The position numbers were made by a program, and so were the translations under genes. Below, piece after piece: positions 25,593-34,650 of a stretch of 64,000 bases of DNA. The notes beneath the pieces are model-generated. The model had not been told where the DNA came from. It saw only the letters and a program-made list of their open reading frames with translations, and made no database searches. Within the stretch, counting starts at the first letter, position 1, and each line of letters begins with the position of its first letter. Origin of the DNA: [Clostridium] scindens ATCC 35704 (GTDB taxonomy: Bacteria > Bacillota > Clostridia > Lachnospirales > Lachnospiraceae); NCBI RefSeq assembly GCF_004295125.1, contig NZ_CP036170.1, forward strand, positions 3,412,501 through 3,476,500, written 5' to 3'.

Positions 25593-27679
25593 AGTTAGTG
25601 ATTTGTGAGAAACCCAGCGTCGGGGCGGCGGTTGCCGCCGCCCTCGGCGTTACGGATAAAAAAGACGGATATATTGAAAACGACGAGTACATCATTTCTT
25701 GGTGTATCGGGCATTTGGTACAGCTTTCCGAAGCTGCCGCCTATGGGGAGCAGTACAAGAAATGGACTTATGACAGCCTGCCTATTCTGCCGCAGGAATG
25801 GCAGTACACCGTAGCTGCCGACAAGGGAAAGCAATTCAATGTCTTAAAAGACCTCATGCACCGCACCGACGTTTCGGAAGTCGTAAACGCCTGCGACGCG
25901 GGGCGCGAGGGGGAACTCATTTTCCGCTTTGTCATAGAAAAAGCGGGCTGCAAGAAACCCTTTACCCGCCTTTGGATTTCCTCAATGGAAACGGGCGCAA
26001 TCAGAAGCGGCTTTGAACATCTGAAGAACGGGCGCAAGTATGACGCCCTCTATCACTCCGCACTATGCAGGGCAAAGGCTGACTGGCTTATCGGCATTAA
26101 CGCCACCCGCCTTTTCTCCTGCCTGTATGGAAAGACCTTGAACGTGGGGCGCGTCCAGACCCCGACCCTCAAAATGCTTGTAGACCGGGACGCTGCCATT
26201 ACAAACTTCAAGAAAGAAAAATATTATCATGTGCGCCTTATGCTCCCCGGCGCAGAAGCGGCAAGCGCGAAGATCTGCGCCGCTGATGAAGCGGACAAAC
26301 TGAAAGCGGCCTGCGAAGCGTCGGCGGCTGTCTGTACTTCCCTTGTGAAAGAAAAGAAAACCATTGCCCCGCCGAAACTCTTTGACCTTACTTCTCTGCA
26401 ACGGGAAGCAAACCGTATTTATGGGTACACAGCGAAGCAGACCCTTGACCTTGCACAGACCCTTTATGAAAAGAAGCTCTTGACCTATCCGAGAACCGAC
26501 AGCAACTTTCTGACCGACGACATGAGCGACACGGCAAAAAGCATTATAACGCTTCTCTGCGGCAAGCTGCCTTTTATGGCGGGTGTTTCCTTTATGCCGG
26601 AGCTTGCAAAGGTACTGAATAGCAAAAAAGTATCAGACCACCACGCCATTATCCCCACTATGGAACTTGCAAAAGCTGACCTTACCGCGCTGCCGGAAAG
26701 TGAAAAAAATATCCTTACCCTTGCCGGGGCGCGTCTGATTATGGCGACCGCTACACCGCATACCTTTGAAGCGGTTACGGCAGTTTTTGAATGTGCCGGA
26801 CAGTCCTTTACCGCAAGGGGCAAGACCATTCTTTGTGAGGGTTGGAAAGAACTTGACCGACGCTACCGGGCAACACTGAAAAACAAATCCGAAACGGACG
26901 ACGCAGACAGGGACACAGAAAAGACCCTGCCGCCGTTTACCGAGGGACAGACCTTTGAAAATCCGGCGGCAAAGGTAACGGAGCATGACACAACACCGCC
27001 AAAACCTCACAACGAAGCGTCGCTGCTCTCCGCTATGGAGCGCGCCGGAAGCGAGGACACCGACCCGGACGCAGAACGCAAAGGGCTTGGAACTCCCGCC
27101 ACCCGCGCCGCTGTCATTGAAAAACTGGTAAAGGGCGGCTTTGTGGAGCGAAAAGGCAAGCTGCTACTTCCCACAAAAGACGGTATCAACCTTGTGTGCG
27201 TCCTGCCGGACACCTTGACGAGCCCGCAGCTTACCGCAGAATGGGAAAACAATCTGACACAGATTGCAAAAGGCAAGGCAGACCCCGCCGCATTTATGGA
27301 GGGTATCGAGGATATGGCGCGGGAACTGGTAAAGACCTATCCGTTTCTTTCTGATACTGACAAGGAGCGTTTCAAAGAGGAAAAGCCCGTTATCGGCAAA
27401 TGCCCCCGCTGCGGCGAAAATGTCTATGAGGGCAGGAAAAACTACTACTGTTCCAACAAAGAGTGCAGCTTTACCATGTGGAAAAATGACCGCTTCTTTG
27501 AGGAACGGAAAACCGTCTTTACCCCGAAGATTGCCGCCGCACTCTTAAAATCCGGCAAAGTAAACGTGAAGAAGCTCTATTCCCCCAAAACGGGCAAAAC
27601 CTACGACGGAACTATCGTATTAGCCGATACAGGCGGGAAATATGTCAACTACCGCATTGAACTGTCGAAGAAAAAATAA
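25589..27679 (+). CDS. topB: DNA topoisomerase III (type IA)
   Basis: 696 residues. A TOPRIM domain (MKLVICEKPSVGAAVAAALG, NACDAGREGELIF) is followed by the type IA core with the nucleophile tyrosine in LLTYPRTDSNFL (~305) and a C-terminal zinc ribbon (CPRCGENVYEGRKNYYCSNK). ICE-encoded TopB is thought to resolve supercoiling or intermediates during transfer and circular replication. It overlaps DUF4366 by 4 bp and ends just before the oriT-like module at 27681. Confidence 0.95.
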   Translation: MKLVICEKPSVGAAVAAALGVTDKKDGYIENDEYIISWCIGHLVQLSEAAAYGEQYKKWTYDSLPILPQEWQYTVAADKGKQFNVLKDLMHRTDVSEVVNACDAGREGELIFRFVIEKAGCKKPFTRLWISSMETGAIRSGFEHLKNGRKYDALYHSALCRAKADWLIGINATRLFSCLYGKTLNVGRVQTPTLKMLVDRDAAITNFKKEKYYHVRLMLPGAEAASAKICAADEADKLKAACEASAAVCTSLVKEKKTIAPPKLFDLTSLQREANRIYGYTAKQTLDLAQTLYEKKLLTYPRTDSNFLTDDMSDTAKSIITLLCGKLPFMAGVSFMPELAKVLNSKKVSDHHAIIPTMELAKADLTALPESEKNILTLAGARLIMATATPHTFEAVTAVFECAGQSFTARGKTILCEGWKELDRRYRATLKNKSETDDADRDTEKTLPPFTEGQTFENPAAKVTEHDTTPPKPHNEASLLSAMERAGSEDTDPDAERKGLGTPATRAAVIEKLVKGGFVERKGKLLLPTKDGINLVCVLPDTLTSPQLTAEWENNLTQIAKGKADPAAFMEGIEDMARELVKTYPFLSDTDKERFKEEKPVIGKCPRCGENVYEGRKNYYCSNKECSFTMWKNDRFFEERKTVFTPKIAAALLKSGKVNVKKLYSPKTGKTYDGTIVLADTGGKYVNYRIELSKKK

Positions 27680-27680
27680 C

Positions 27681-27786
27681 TGAATAGCAAGCATAGGAAG
27701 CGGGTACCCACTTCCGTAAAATCCCTGCTTTTCTCTGACGAGATTAGCGGGGATTTTGCTTGTTGGGAAGTTTCCCAAACCCTCTA
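27681..27786 (+). other. oriT-like module, copy A
   Basis: Two blocks are shared with an inverted copy at 38811-38915. The first is 38 identical bp (27681-27718) that include the near-palindrome GAAGCGGGTACCCACTTC. The second is a 31-bp block (27756-27786) with the inverted repeat TTGGGAAG-TTTCCCAA and one mismatch. Between them AAAATCCCTGC/GCGGGGATTTT forms an 11-bp stem. Copy B lies upstream of mobC, so the module is probably a relaxosome or regulatory site. It also sits in the 211-bp leader of the giant Ard gene. Confidence 0.65.
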
Positions 27787-27890
27787 AAAATATTCAAAAA
27801 CCTTTGGCAGAAATACGGACGCACCGTAGTAGGACTATGTAACCATAAGCGCAGCATCCGCGCTGCCATACGCGAAAGGAGGTTTTACAC

Positions 27891-30800
27891 ATGGCAAGTT
27901 TACGCAACACCGTAAAGGATTATCAAGAGGAACTTAGGGACGGTATCGCATGGGTGGCGTTTTGGAAAGAGGGGCGTTCTTGGAAAGCCGAGCTGTTTCA
28001 TCTTGAAGTGGACGGTACTTTAGAACCGTTTGACAGAAGCCGGTTAGAGGAAATCAAAGCGGCTGACCCCGCCGCTGTTATCTTAAACGGCTATTACTGC
28101 GGGCAGTTGGGCGAGGATATGAGCCTTGACGAGCTGACCACCGGAGTGCGCTATCACTATGAAAACAGCATGAATGACATTGACGGTTTTATCGGGGCGC
28201 ATGACGACAGACTTCCCCCGGAGCTTATCGAGGAAGCAAGAGCCGCCGCCCATGCAGCGGGACTTCCCTTTTCCGAAAAGCCTTACCGGGACGGGGAAGA
28301 TTTTGACCCTTATGTATTTGACGGGAGCATGAGCTACGAGGACTACGAGCTTATGCACCGCATGATTGAAAAAGAAAGGAGCGAGCAAATGGACGAATGG
28401 AAAACAGGTTATTCCTCATACGACCATGACAGACTGGAAGCCGCCGACAAGATGAAAATTGAGCGCGGTATCTATTTTGAAACGAAAAACGCGGACATTT
28501 CCCCGCTGACTGCTTTACCCCTTGCGGAGCTTATGAAGCTGCGGGAGGAAAGCGCGGCTGCGGAGCAGACTGTATTTGAAAATCTGAAAGTACAGGCTTC
28601 CGCATGGGAAGAACAGGCAGCTAAGACCCTGCTATTTGACAAGGCGATTGAGTATGCGAGAATACCCGAAGCAAAGCATACGGCGAACAAGTGGCAGGAC
28701 GAGGACAACGACCGCCACACTATCAGCAACCGGGTATATAAAATGAGCTACCATGTGTACGAAAATACCCGCTACGACAGAAAAGCAGAGAAATCTATCC
28801 CGTACTCCTATACGTTGTCTTGGAACATCTACACTAACAGCCCCCACGGGTACGGACAGGCGAAAATCGCCGGACAGGACAGAAAGGTATTTGCTGACCG
28901 GGCAGCTATGGAAAAATACTTAAACGGGCGTATCAAAGCCTATCAGCATTTATTTACAGAAATCTCCCCGGCTATCCCGCAGGAGTACGCGGAGCAGTTT
29001 AGGGTAAACGGACAGCTCTTACCGGGCTACACCGTAGAGGGCGAGGAAATCAAGCAGCCTGCCGCCGACATTCCCGCTGCACCGAGAACCGAGCCGGGAC
29101 AGGAAACGGAACAGTTTGCAATCCTGATTGACAGCCGCACCCGTTTTGACACGGGAGAACCGGGTGGCTGCTGGCTATCCATGCCCGCCACAAAAGAAGA
29201 ACTTCACAAAGCTATGCGAAGCGTCGGCATTACCGCTGACAATCCGCATGATTTTTTTATTCACGGCTACTCTGACCGGGAGGACAGGCACATTGCCTTA
29301 CCGTATGACATGGTATGCGCTGCACAGGTGGACGAGCTGAATTTCCTTGCGGCACGACTGGAAACCCTTGACGCTTCCGGGATTGCCGCACTGAACGCAG
29401 CTACGCAGCGCAGGAATGGTTTTGAAAATATCGGGCAGCTCATTGACTTTACCTATAACGAGGATTTTTTCGTGCATATCCCCGAAGTACACACGCCCCG
29501 CGACTTAGGCGACTATTACCTTAACAAGTCCGGCATGGTACAAATGCCCGCTGAATGGAAAAATGCCATTGACCCTATCGCCTTTGGACGAAACGCCGCT
29601 GCACAGGAAAAAGGCAGCTTTACAGAATACGGCTATCTTGTGGAAAGCGGCGACGCATGGGAGAAACACTTTGAGGGGCGGGATGTGCCGGAGGACTACC
29701 GCATTATGAGCTACCCGCAGCCGACCGCAGAACGGGACGCAGCCCCGGCAGTACAGGCGGCAGTTCCCGAAGCAACGCCGCAGGAGCCGCGCCCGGTTAT
29801 CCCCATTGTCTTAACTTCCGAGAAGCCCGCCGAAAAGCTCAAAGAGATAACCGACCGCTTGGAGCAGGGCATTACGGAACTGTTCGACAGCGAGCGTTAC
29901 AAGGAATATCTGCGCGTCATGTCAAAGTTTCATAATTACAGCTTTAACAATACGCTGCTTATCGCCATGCAGAAGCCCGACGCTTCCCTTATCGCCGGAT
30001 TTAACGCATGGAAAAATAACTTTGGGCGAAACGTGATGAAAGGACAAAAGGGTATCAAAATCCTTGCCCCGTCGCCTTTTAAGATTAAAAAGGAAATGGA
30101 GAAAATCGACCCGCAGACACAGAAGCCCGTTATCGGCAAGGACGGAAAGCCCGTAACCGAGGAAAAGGAAATCACTATCCCCGCCTTTAAGATGGTATCT
30201 GTCTTTGATGTGTCGCAGACCGAGGGAAAGGAAATCCCCAACATTGCCGTTGACAGTCTGACGGGTGACGTGGAGCGTTACAAGGACGTCTTCGCTGCCC
30301 TTGAAAAGACTTCCCCTGTTCCAGTTGGCTTTGAGAAAATCGAGGGCGGCGCACACGGCTATTATCACTTGGAGGACAAGCGCATTGCACTTGACGAGGG
30401 TATGAGCGAGCTGCAAACCTTAAAGACCCTTATCCATGAAATCGCCCATGCGAAGCTACACGACATTGACCTTAACGCCCCTTTGGAGGACTTGGAGAAC
30501 AGACCCGACCGCCGCACCCGTGAGGTACAGGCAGAAAGTATCGCCTATACCGTGTGCCAGCATTACGGACTTGATACTTCCGATTATTCCTTTGGGTATG
30601 TCGCCGGGTGGAGTGCCGGACGGGAGCTTGCGGAACTGAAAAGCTCTCTTGAAACAATCCGCAGCACCGCAGCGGAAATCATTAACAGCATTGATGAACA
30701 TATCGCAGAGCTGCAAAAGGCGCAGGAACAGGCTCAGGCTTCCGAGGTACATGAAAGGAAGCAGGACACGCCGGAGCAGGAGCAGCCGGAAATCCCCGTA

Positions 30801-31931
30801 CCCGATGCCACTATCAGCGTAAAAGAAATGCAGGACTACGGCTATTCTTGGGACGGTATGTTTCCGCTGAAACAGGAAGCCGCCGAGCGTCTGTTTACAC
30901 AGGACGGTATCGAGGTTTTCCGTATCTATGAGGACGGCACCGAGGGAGCCGTTACCAGTCTGACCGATTTACAGGAACACGCAGGAAAAGGCGGCTTGTT
31001 CGGTGTGGAAAAGGAAACTTGGGAAGCCTTGCACGAATACAATGCCATGAAACAGCAGCTACGGGAAAGTGAGCCGACAAAGGAAGCCCTTTTACTCTAC
31101 GGCAAAGAGGACAGCTACGGCATTTATCAGTTATCCCGCGGCAACGCCACAAGGGACTTGTGCTTTGAGCCTTACGACCGCCTGCAGGCGACGGGACACA
31201 CCGTAGACCGGGCGAATTATGAGCTTATCTATACCGCGCCCCTTACGGCAGACATTACCCTTAACAGCATTTGGGAAAAGTTTAATATCGACCACCCGAA
31301 AGATTTTAAGGGACACAGTCTTTCCGTTTCCGATATTGTGGTGCTTCATCAGAACGGCGAGAATACCGCCCACTATGTAGACAGTATCGGTTTTCAGAAC
31401 GTGCCGGAGTTTTTACAGGAGAAGCAGCCACAGCTTATCCCCGACGACTTGGAAACAGGCGAAACAATTAAAACGCCACGGGGGACTTTCCATGTAACCG
31501 CCATGAGCCGCGAACAAATGGAAGCCGCCGGATATGGCTTTCATCATCAATCCGACGACGGGAAATATCTGATTATGGGAAACGGTACACGGGCTTTTGC
31601 CGTTGCTTCCGAGCAGCCGGAAAAGGTAAACCCCTTGAAGTATATCGAGGACACTATCGAGCAGAACGACAATAACTTTGACGGTATCATCAACAACACC
31701 CCGCAGACGCCGACCGTGGACGCTCTGGAACAGAAAGCAAAGGCGGGCGAAGTTATCTCCCTTGTTGACCTTGCGGAAGCGATTAAGACCGACCGGGAAA
31801 ATGGCAGGGGCAAAGGCAAGACAGCCGCAGCGAAAGAAAAGCCCTCTATCCGGGCGCAGCTCAAAGCGGACAAGGAACGGGCGGGAAAGAAGAAACCCGT
31901 AAAAACAAAAAATCACGATTTGGAGGTATGA
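27891..31931 (+). CDS. Giant ArdA/ArdC-like anti-restriction fusion protein (LtrC-like)
   Basis: 1346 residues. Residues ~400-580 resemble ArdA (QFAILIDSRTRFDTGEPGGC, WLSMPATKEELHKAM, IGQLIDF). Residues ~640-790 resemble the ArdC N-terminal ssDNA-binding domain (FHNYSFNNTLLIAMQKPDAS, FGRNVMKGQKGIKILAP). A zinc metallopeptidase motif HEIAHAKLHD follows (~845). The C-terminal third matches YodL/DUF4316-type ICE domains. It is thought to shield transferred single-stranded DNA from host defence. GAAAGGAGG precedes the ATG. It is the first gene after oriT-like copy A, a place suited to early expression in a recipient. Confidence 0.8.
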   Translation: MASLRNTVKDYQEELRDGIAWVAFWKEGRSWKAELFHLEVDGTLEPFDRSRLEEIKAADPAAVILNGYYCGQLGEDMSLDELTTGVRYHYENSMNDIDGFIGAHDDRLPPELIEEARAAAHAAGLPFSEKPYRDGEDFDPYVFDGSMSYEDYELMHRMIEKERSEQMDEWKTGYSSYDHDRLEAADKMKIERGIYFETKNADISPLTALPLAELMKLREESAAAEQTVFENLKVQASAWEEQAAKTLLFDKAIEYARIPEAKHTANKWQDEDNDRHTISNRVYKMSYHVYENTRYDRKAEKSIPYSYTLSWNIYTNSPHGYGQAKIAGQDRKVFADRAAMEKYLNGRIKAYQHLFTEISPAIPQEYAEQFRVNGQLLPGYTVEGEEIKQPAADIPAAPRTEPGQETEQFAILIDSRTRFDTGEPGGCWLSMPATKEELHKAMRSVGITADNPHDFFIHGYSDREDRHIALPYDMVCAAQVDELNFLAARLETLDASGIAALNAATQRRNGFENIGQLIDFTYNEDFFVHIPEVHTPRDLGDYYLNKSGMVQMPAEWKNAIDPIAFGRNAAAQEKGSFTEYGYLVESGDAWEKHFEGRDVPEDYRIMSYPQPTAERDAAPAVQAAVPEATPQEPRPVIPIVLTSEKPAEKLKEITDRLEQGITELFDSERYKEYLRVMSKFHNYSFNNTLLIAMQKPDASLIAGFNAWKNNFGRNVMKGQKGIKILAPSPFKIKKEMEKIDPQTQKPVIGKDGKPVTEEKEITIPAFKMVSVFDVSQTEGKEIPNIAVDSLTGDVERYKDVFAALEKTSPVPVGFEKIEGGAHGYYHLEDKRIALDEGMSELQTLKTLIHEIAHAKLHDIDLNAPLEDLENRPDRRTREVQAESIAYTVCQHYGLDTSDYSFGYVAGWSAGRELAELKSSLETIRSTAAEIINSIDEHIAELQKAQEQAQASEVHERKQDTPEQEQPEIPVPDATISVKEMQDYGYSWDGMFPLKQEAAERLFTQDGIEVFRIYEDGTEGAVTSLTDLQEHAGKGGLFGVEKETWEALHEYNAMKQQLRESEPTKEALLLYGKEDSYGIYQLSRGNATRDLCFEPYDRLQATGHTVDRANYELIYTAPLTADITLNSIWEKFNIDHPKDFKGHSLSVSDIVVLHQNGENTAHYVDSIGFQNVPEFLQEKQPQLIPDDLETGETIKTPRGTFHVTAMSREQMEAAGYGFHHQSDDGKYLIMGNGTRAFAVASEQPEKVNPLKYIEDTIEQNDNNFDGIINNTPQTPTVDALEQKAKAGEVISLVDLAEAIKTDRENGRGKGKTAAAKEKPSIRAQLKADKERAGKKKPVKTKNHDLEV

Positions 31932-31933
31932 GC

Positions 31934-32140
31934 ATGATTAGATTTACTGTTGAAGAAACAAACCTTTTAAGCATTTACCATGTGGGAAACAAAGCGCAGC
32001 TTGTAGAGAACATGACCGCCACGCTGCCTTTCATGGACGCGGGATTACGGGAGCTTGCAAAGCGCACCCTTTCCAAAGTGGACGCGCTGACCGAAGCCGA
32101 GTATAAGGAGCTTGCCGTTTATCCTGCTGATGAAGTATGA
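31934..32140 (+). CDS. TTRAP (transposon-transfer assisting) protein
   Basis: 68 residues, MIRFTVEETNLLSIYHVGNK onwards, with LPFMDAGLRELAKRTLSKVD; this is the TTRAP family of conjugative transposons. The ATG at 31934 is spaced correctly from GGAGG at 31922, while the ATG at 31928 is too close. It overlaps the next gene by 4 bp. The molecular role is unknown. Confidence 0.85.
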   Translation: MIRFTVEETNLLSIYHVGNKAQLVENMTATLPFMDAGLRELAKRTLSKVDALTEAEYKELAVYPADEV

Positions 32141-32502
32141 ACGGGATTAAGCGGCTGTCGCCGCCCCAAAGCCGCAAGGTAAACACCCTTGTGAAAAAGG
32201 AGTGCTGCAACTGCGAGAATGGCAACTGTATTTTACTTGACGACGGGGACACTTGCGTATGCCCGCAGCTCATTTCCTATTCGCTGCTCTGCAAGTGGTT
32301 TCGGACTGCCGTACTTCCCGCCGACAAGCTCCTGTATGCAGAACTCAATCAGACCGAGGACAGAAAGAAATGTACCGAGTGCGGCGCGTCCTTTGTATCT
32401 ACATCAAACAGCGTCAAATACTGCCCGGATTGCCGGAAGCGGATTACCCGCAGACAGGCAGCCGAGCGCATGAGGAAAAGACGCGCTCTTGTTACGCAGT
32501 AG
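32137..32502 (+). CDS. Cysteine-rich VLP-domain protein
   Basis: 121 residues. N-terminal cysteines CCNCENGNC and CVCPQ, the family's VLP tripeptide in FRTAVLPADKLLYAEL, and a C-terminal zinc ribbon (CTECGASF, YCPDCRKRITRRQAAERM). The product probably binds zinc and nucleic acid. It is the last gene of the plus-strand transfer operon and is followed by a strong terminator at 32631. Role unknown beyond conservation in Tn1549-like ICEs. Confidence 0.87.
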   Translation: MNGIKRLSPPQSRKVNTLVKKECCNCENGNCILLDDGDTCVCPQLISYSLLCKWFRTAVLPADKLLYAELNQTEDRKKCTECGASFVSTSNSVKYCPDCRKRITRRQAAERMRKRRALVTQ

Positions 32503-32630
32503 GGGCGAAAAAAGCCTTGTTTTATGCGGCTCTGACAGCCGTTTTGCAGGGCGGTAATATCTTAATACTTATTCCCTTAAAATCGCGGTTCTACTGCGTA
32601 ACAGAAACAACAATCTGCACCCATAGAGAA

Positions 32631-32677
32631 AACGGGCGCGGTGGCCAACATACCGGCTGCCGCGCCCGTTCTTTTTT
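32631..32677 (+). terminator. Terminator of the transfer operon
   Basis: AACGGGCGCGGTGGCC and CCGGCTGCCGCGCCCGTT form a long GC-rich stem with a small internal loop, followed by CTTTTTT. It separates the plus-strand transfer genes from the converging HNH gene. 32503-32630 holds no gene that I can support. Confidence 0.85.
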
Positions 32678-32689
32678 GCAAAGTTTATA

Positions 32690-33610
32690 TTACCGAGGGT
32701 GCTGTTGTTTAATATTTTCTTCTTCTTTTTCCCATTCCCTTTCGTACAACTCCTTATACTGATATTTTCCACCACTTGCAAGTTTCCTCATTAAACCGAC
32801 TTCAAATAAACCGTCCCATTTAACATGGATATGTTCAAATTGATGGTAGTTAAATTCATCGGTACATACAGGCAAGACAGTTTTTGTTTCGGTCGCTTTC
32901 ATCAAACAATATGGATATTGGCAACTCAATACCACATTGTTTTCTTCTATCTTTTCAGACGTTTTATCCCAACACATTAGCAAGAATTGAACGCTGTTAA
33001 ATCGAAACAAATATGAAATCCTTAAATCAGGGAAATTCTCTTTTTGTACATCATCATTAAGAAAAACTTGTCCCGTTTCATAATCTATGTTTCGTACAAT
33101 ACTGTTTGCATAAAGAATAGGGTCTTTACACCAACGTAATTTAAGATTTCCGAACATTGCGTCTGGTGCAGGAGATACGTTCACAGCAAGCCCACAAAGC
33201 ACGGTCACATTTATTTTTGGTGAATTGTCGTTTTCGTTCAAAAGATAATGAAGCATTTCCTCATCAAAGAAAGTACAGTCATCTTTGTGTGACCTTAAAT
33301 CATTAAAAGCGTATTTTAACAACATTTTCTGAACCATGACATAATCATATTCAATCTCGACTGTATCATGTTCGGTGTATTTTTGTGTAAAATACTGGCT
33401 AATAAAGTCCTTGGCGTAACTATCAATATAGGAAATCCTTTGATTATTACATTTTGCACATACGTCTTTGACCATTGGATCAGCTTGATGTACCTTATCT
33501 CTTGCGTTATCAAACGTAATATAGCATTCGGGAAATAAATCTAAAATAGCACATGAAATAATATGTTCTTTAGTTCCCTTTGTTTCCTTCCCGCAATACG
33601 CACATTTCAT
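32690..33610 (-). CDS. HNH-endonuclease-like protein paired with AbiH
   Basis: 306 residues. The N-terminus has MKCAYCGKETKGTKEHIISC and then VCAKCNNQRISYIDSYAKDF: a CxxC, the (K)EH(I/V) histidine and a CxxCN, the HNH_5-type zinc/beta-beta-alpha nuclease layout. The remaining ~230 residues match no family I know. It begins 12 bp after the AbiH stop on the same strand and so belongs to the same transcript. Its base composition is clearly more AT-rich than the transfer genes on either side. A DNA-cutting effector or a partner of AbiH is inferred. Confidence 0.65.
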   Translation of the reverse strand: MKCAYCGKETKGTKEHIISCAILDLFPECYITFDNARDKVHQADPMVKDVCAKCNNQRISYIDSYAKDFISQYFTQKYTEHDTVEIEYDYVMVQKMLLKYAFNDLRSHKDDCTFFDEEMLHYLLNENDNSPKINVTVLCGLAVNVSPAPDAMFGNLKLRWCKDPILYANSIVRNIDYETGQVFLNDDVQKENFPDLRISYLFRFNSVQFLLMCWDKTSEKIEENNVVLSCQYPYCLMKATETKTVLPVCTDEFNYHQFEHIHVKWDGLFEVGLMRKLASGGKYQYKELYEREWEKEEENIKQQHPR

Positions 33611-33622
33611 TGATACACCCCC

Positions 33623-34588
33623 TTAAAACTGAAACAGTTGGAAGTTCTTTATATTCAGCCTGCGAATGAGGTTCTGCGCGTTAACCATATTGTCGTGGTA
33701 TGAGATATACCATTGACAAGTTAGTGGAACATTCTTTTTGATTTCGGCAAAATAGTCAAAGTCTATTTCCGAAAGAGAATGACCGAATATATACACTTCA
33801 TTAACTGTCGTCAACGAGTTAAAAAACGATTGATTATATCTAATAATCGAAGCGGTATCTTTGTATGTTTTTCTAAAATAGTCTTTTATAATTTCTCTTG
33901 CTTCTTGCAATCTAAAATCTTCCTCTATATCTTCCAGATAGATACCGTGTTCTTCTGCCGCATTAAATGCGGGGATTGTCCTTTCTTGAAAAAGTGTAGC
34001 GTCATGGTGTCCCAATATGAGATTGTTTCCCCGCAAGGCATTACCATGAATATATAAAATGTTAGAAGAAGGGATAGCGTACCCTTTCTCTAACGTATCT
34101 GTATAGTTAAAGTTCAGAAACAAGCATTTTCTATTGATTACATTTGATGAAACAATAGACGGCACACTTGTATTTATGTGCGAAATCCATTCTAAAAAAT
34201 AATACGGAATATCTGCTGCAAAAGATAAATTTTCGCCAATCATGTATTGAAAATCGTGATTTGCACTATCACGCCAGTTATCATCTCCGTAATCAAGGAA
34301 ATAACATGAATTATCTTCTTGTATTTGTTCATAGTCTAAATAGCCTAATGCTTCTTCAAAAGAACTCCATAAATCCTGTTCGGGGATATACTTACTTATT
34401 GCGTCATAAAAACGGTGTCTTGCTTGGTCTTGCTTTGAAACACTATCAAGACGAATATACCGACCTTGAATTACTTTAGGCTGCTGTTCATAAGAAATCA
34501 AGTATTCCATAAAATCAGAATATTTTGTATGCAAGCCATGAGCTAAATCAAATCCATTGCCTATAACAACTAATCTCGACAACACATA
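33623..34588 (-). CDS. abiH: AbiH-family abortive infection protein (SIR2-like fold)
   Basis: About 321 residues from GTG 34588 (TTG 34585 equally possible), AAAGGGGG in front. The start LSRLVVIGNGFDLAHGLHTK, then YSDFMEYL, is the AbiH signature. Further marks, LNFNYTDTLE (~175), LYIHGN with ILGHHD (~200) and IFGHSLSEIDFDYF (~295), recall the TNYD.lE / HG / GxSlxD pattern of SIR2-like defence proteins, so NAD binding or cleavage is conceivable (inference). AbiH stops phage growth in Lactococcus by abortive infection. It lies 62 bp after the relaxase stop with its own promoter, and is AT-rich. Confidence 0.85.
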   Translation of the reverse strand, partial: YVLSRLVVIGNGFDLAHGLHTKYSDFMEYLISYEQQPKVIQGRYIRLDSVSKQDQARHRFYDAISKYIPEQDLWSSFEEALGYLDYEQIQEDNSCYFLDYGDDNWRDSANHDFQYMIGENLSFAADIPYYFLEWISHINTSVPSIVSSNVINRKCLFLNFNYTDTLEKGYAIPSSNILYIHGNALRGNNLILGHHDATLFQERTIPAFNAAEEHGIYLEDIEEDFRLQEAREIIKDYFRKTYKDTASIIRYNQSFFNSLTTVNEVYIFGHSLSEIDFDYFAEIKKNVPLTCQWYISYHDNMVNAQNLIRRLNIKNFQLFQF

Positions 34589-34609
34589 TACCCCCTTTCT
34601 TTTCAAAAT

Positions 34610-34638
34610 ATTATAACAGAAAAAGAGGGATTTTTCCA
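34610..34638 (-). promoter_or_regulatory. Promoter of the abiH-HNH pair
   Basis: On the minus strand TGGAAA (34633-34638, 4 of 6 to the -35 consensus) and TATAAT (34610-34615) are separated by 17 bp. It lies between the relaxase stop and abiH, so the pair can be expressed independently of transfer genes, as expected for a defence module. Confidence 0.7.
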
Positions 34639-34650
34639 CCATTAGACACG

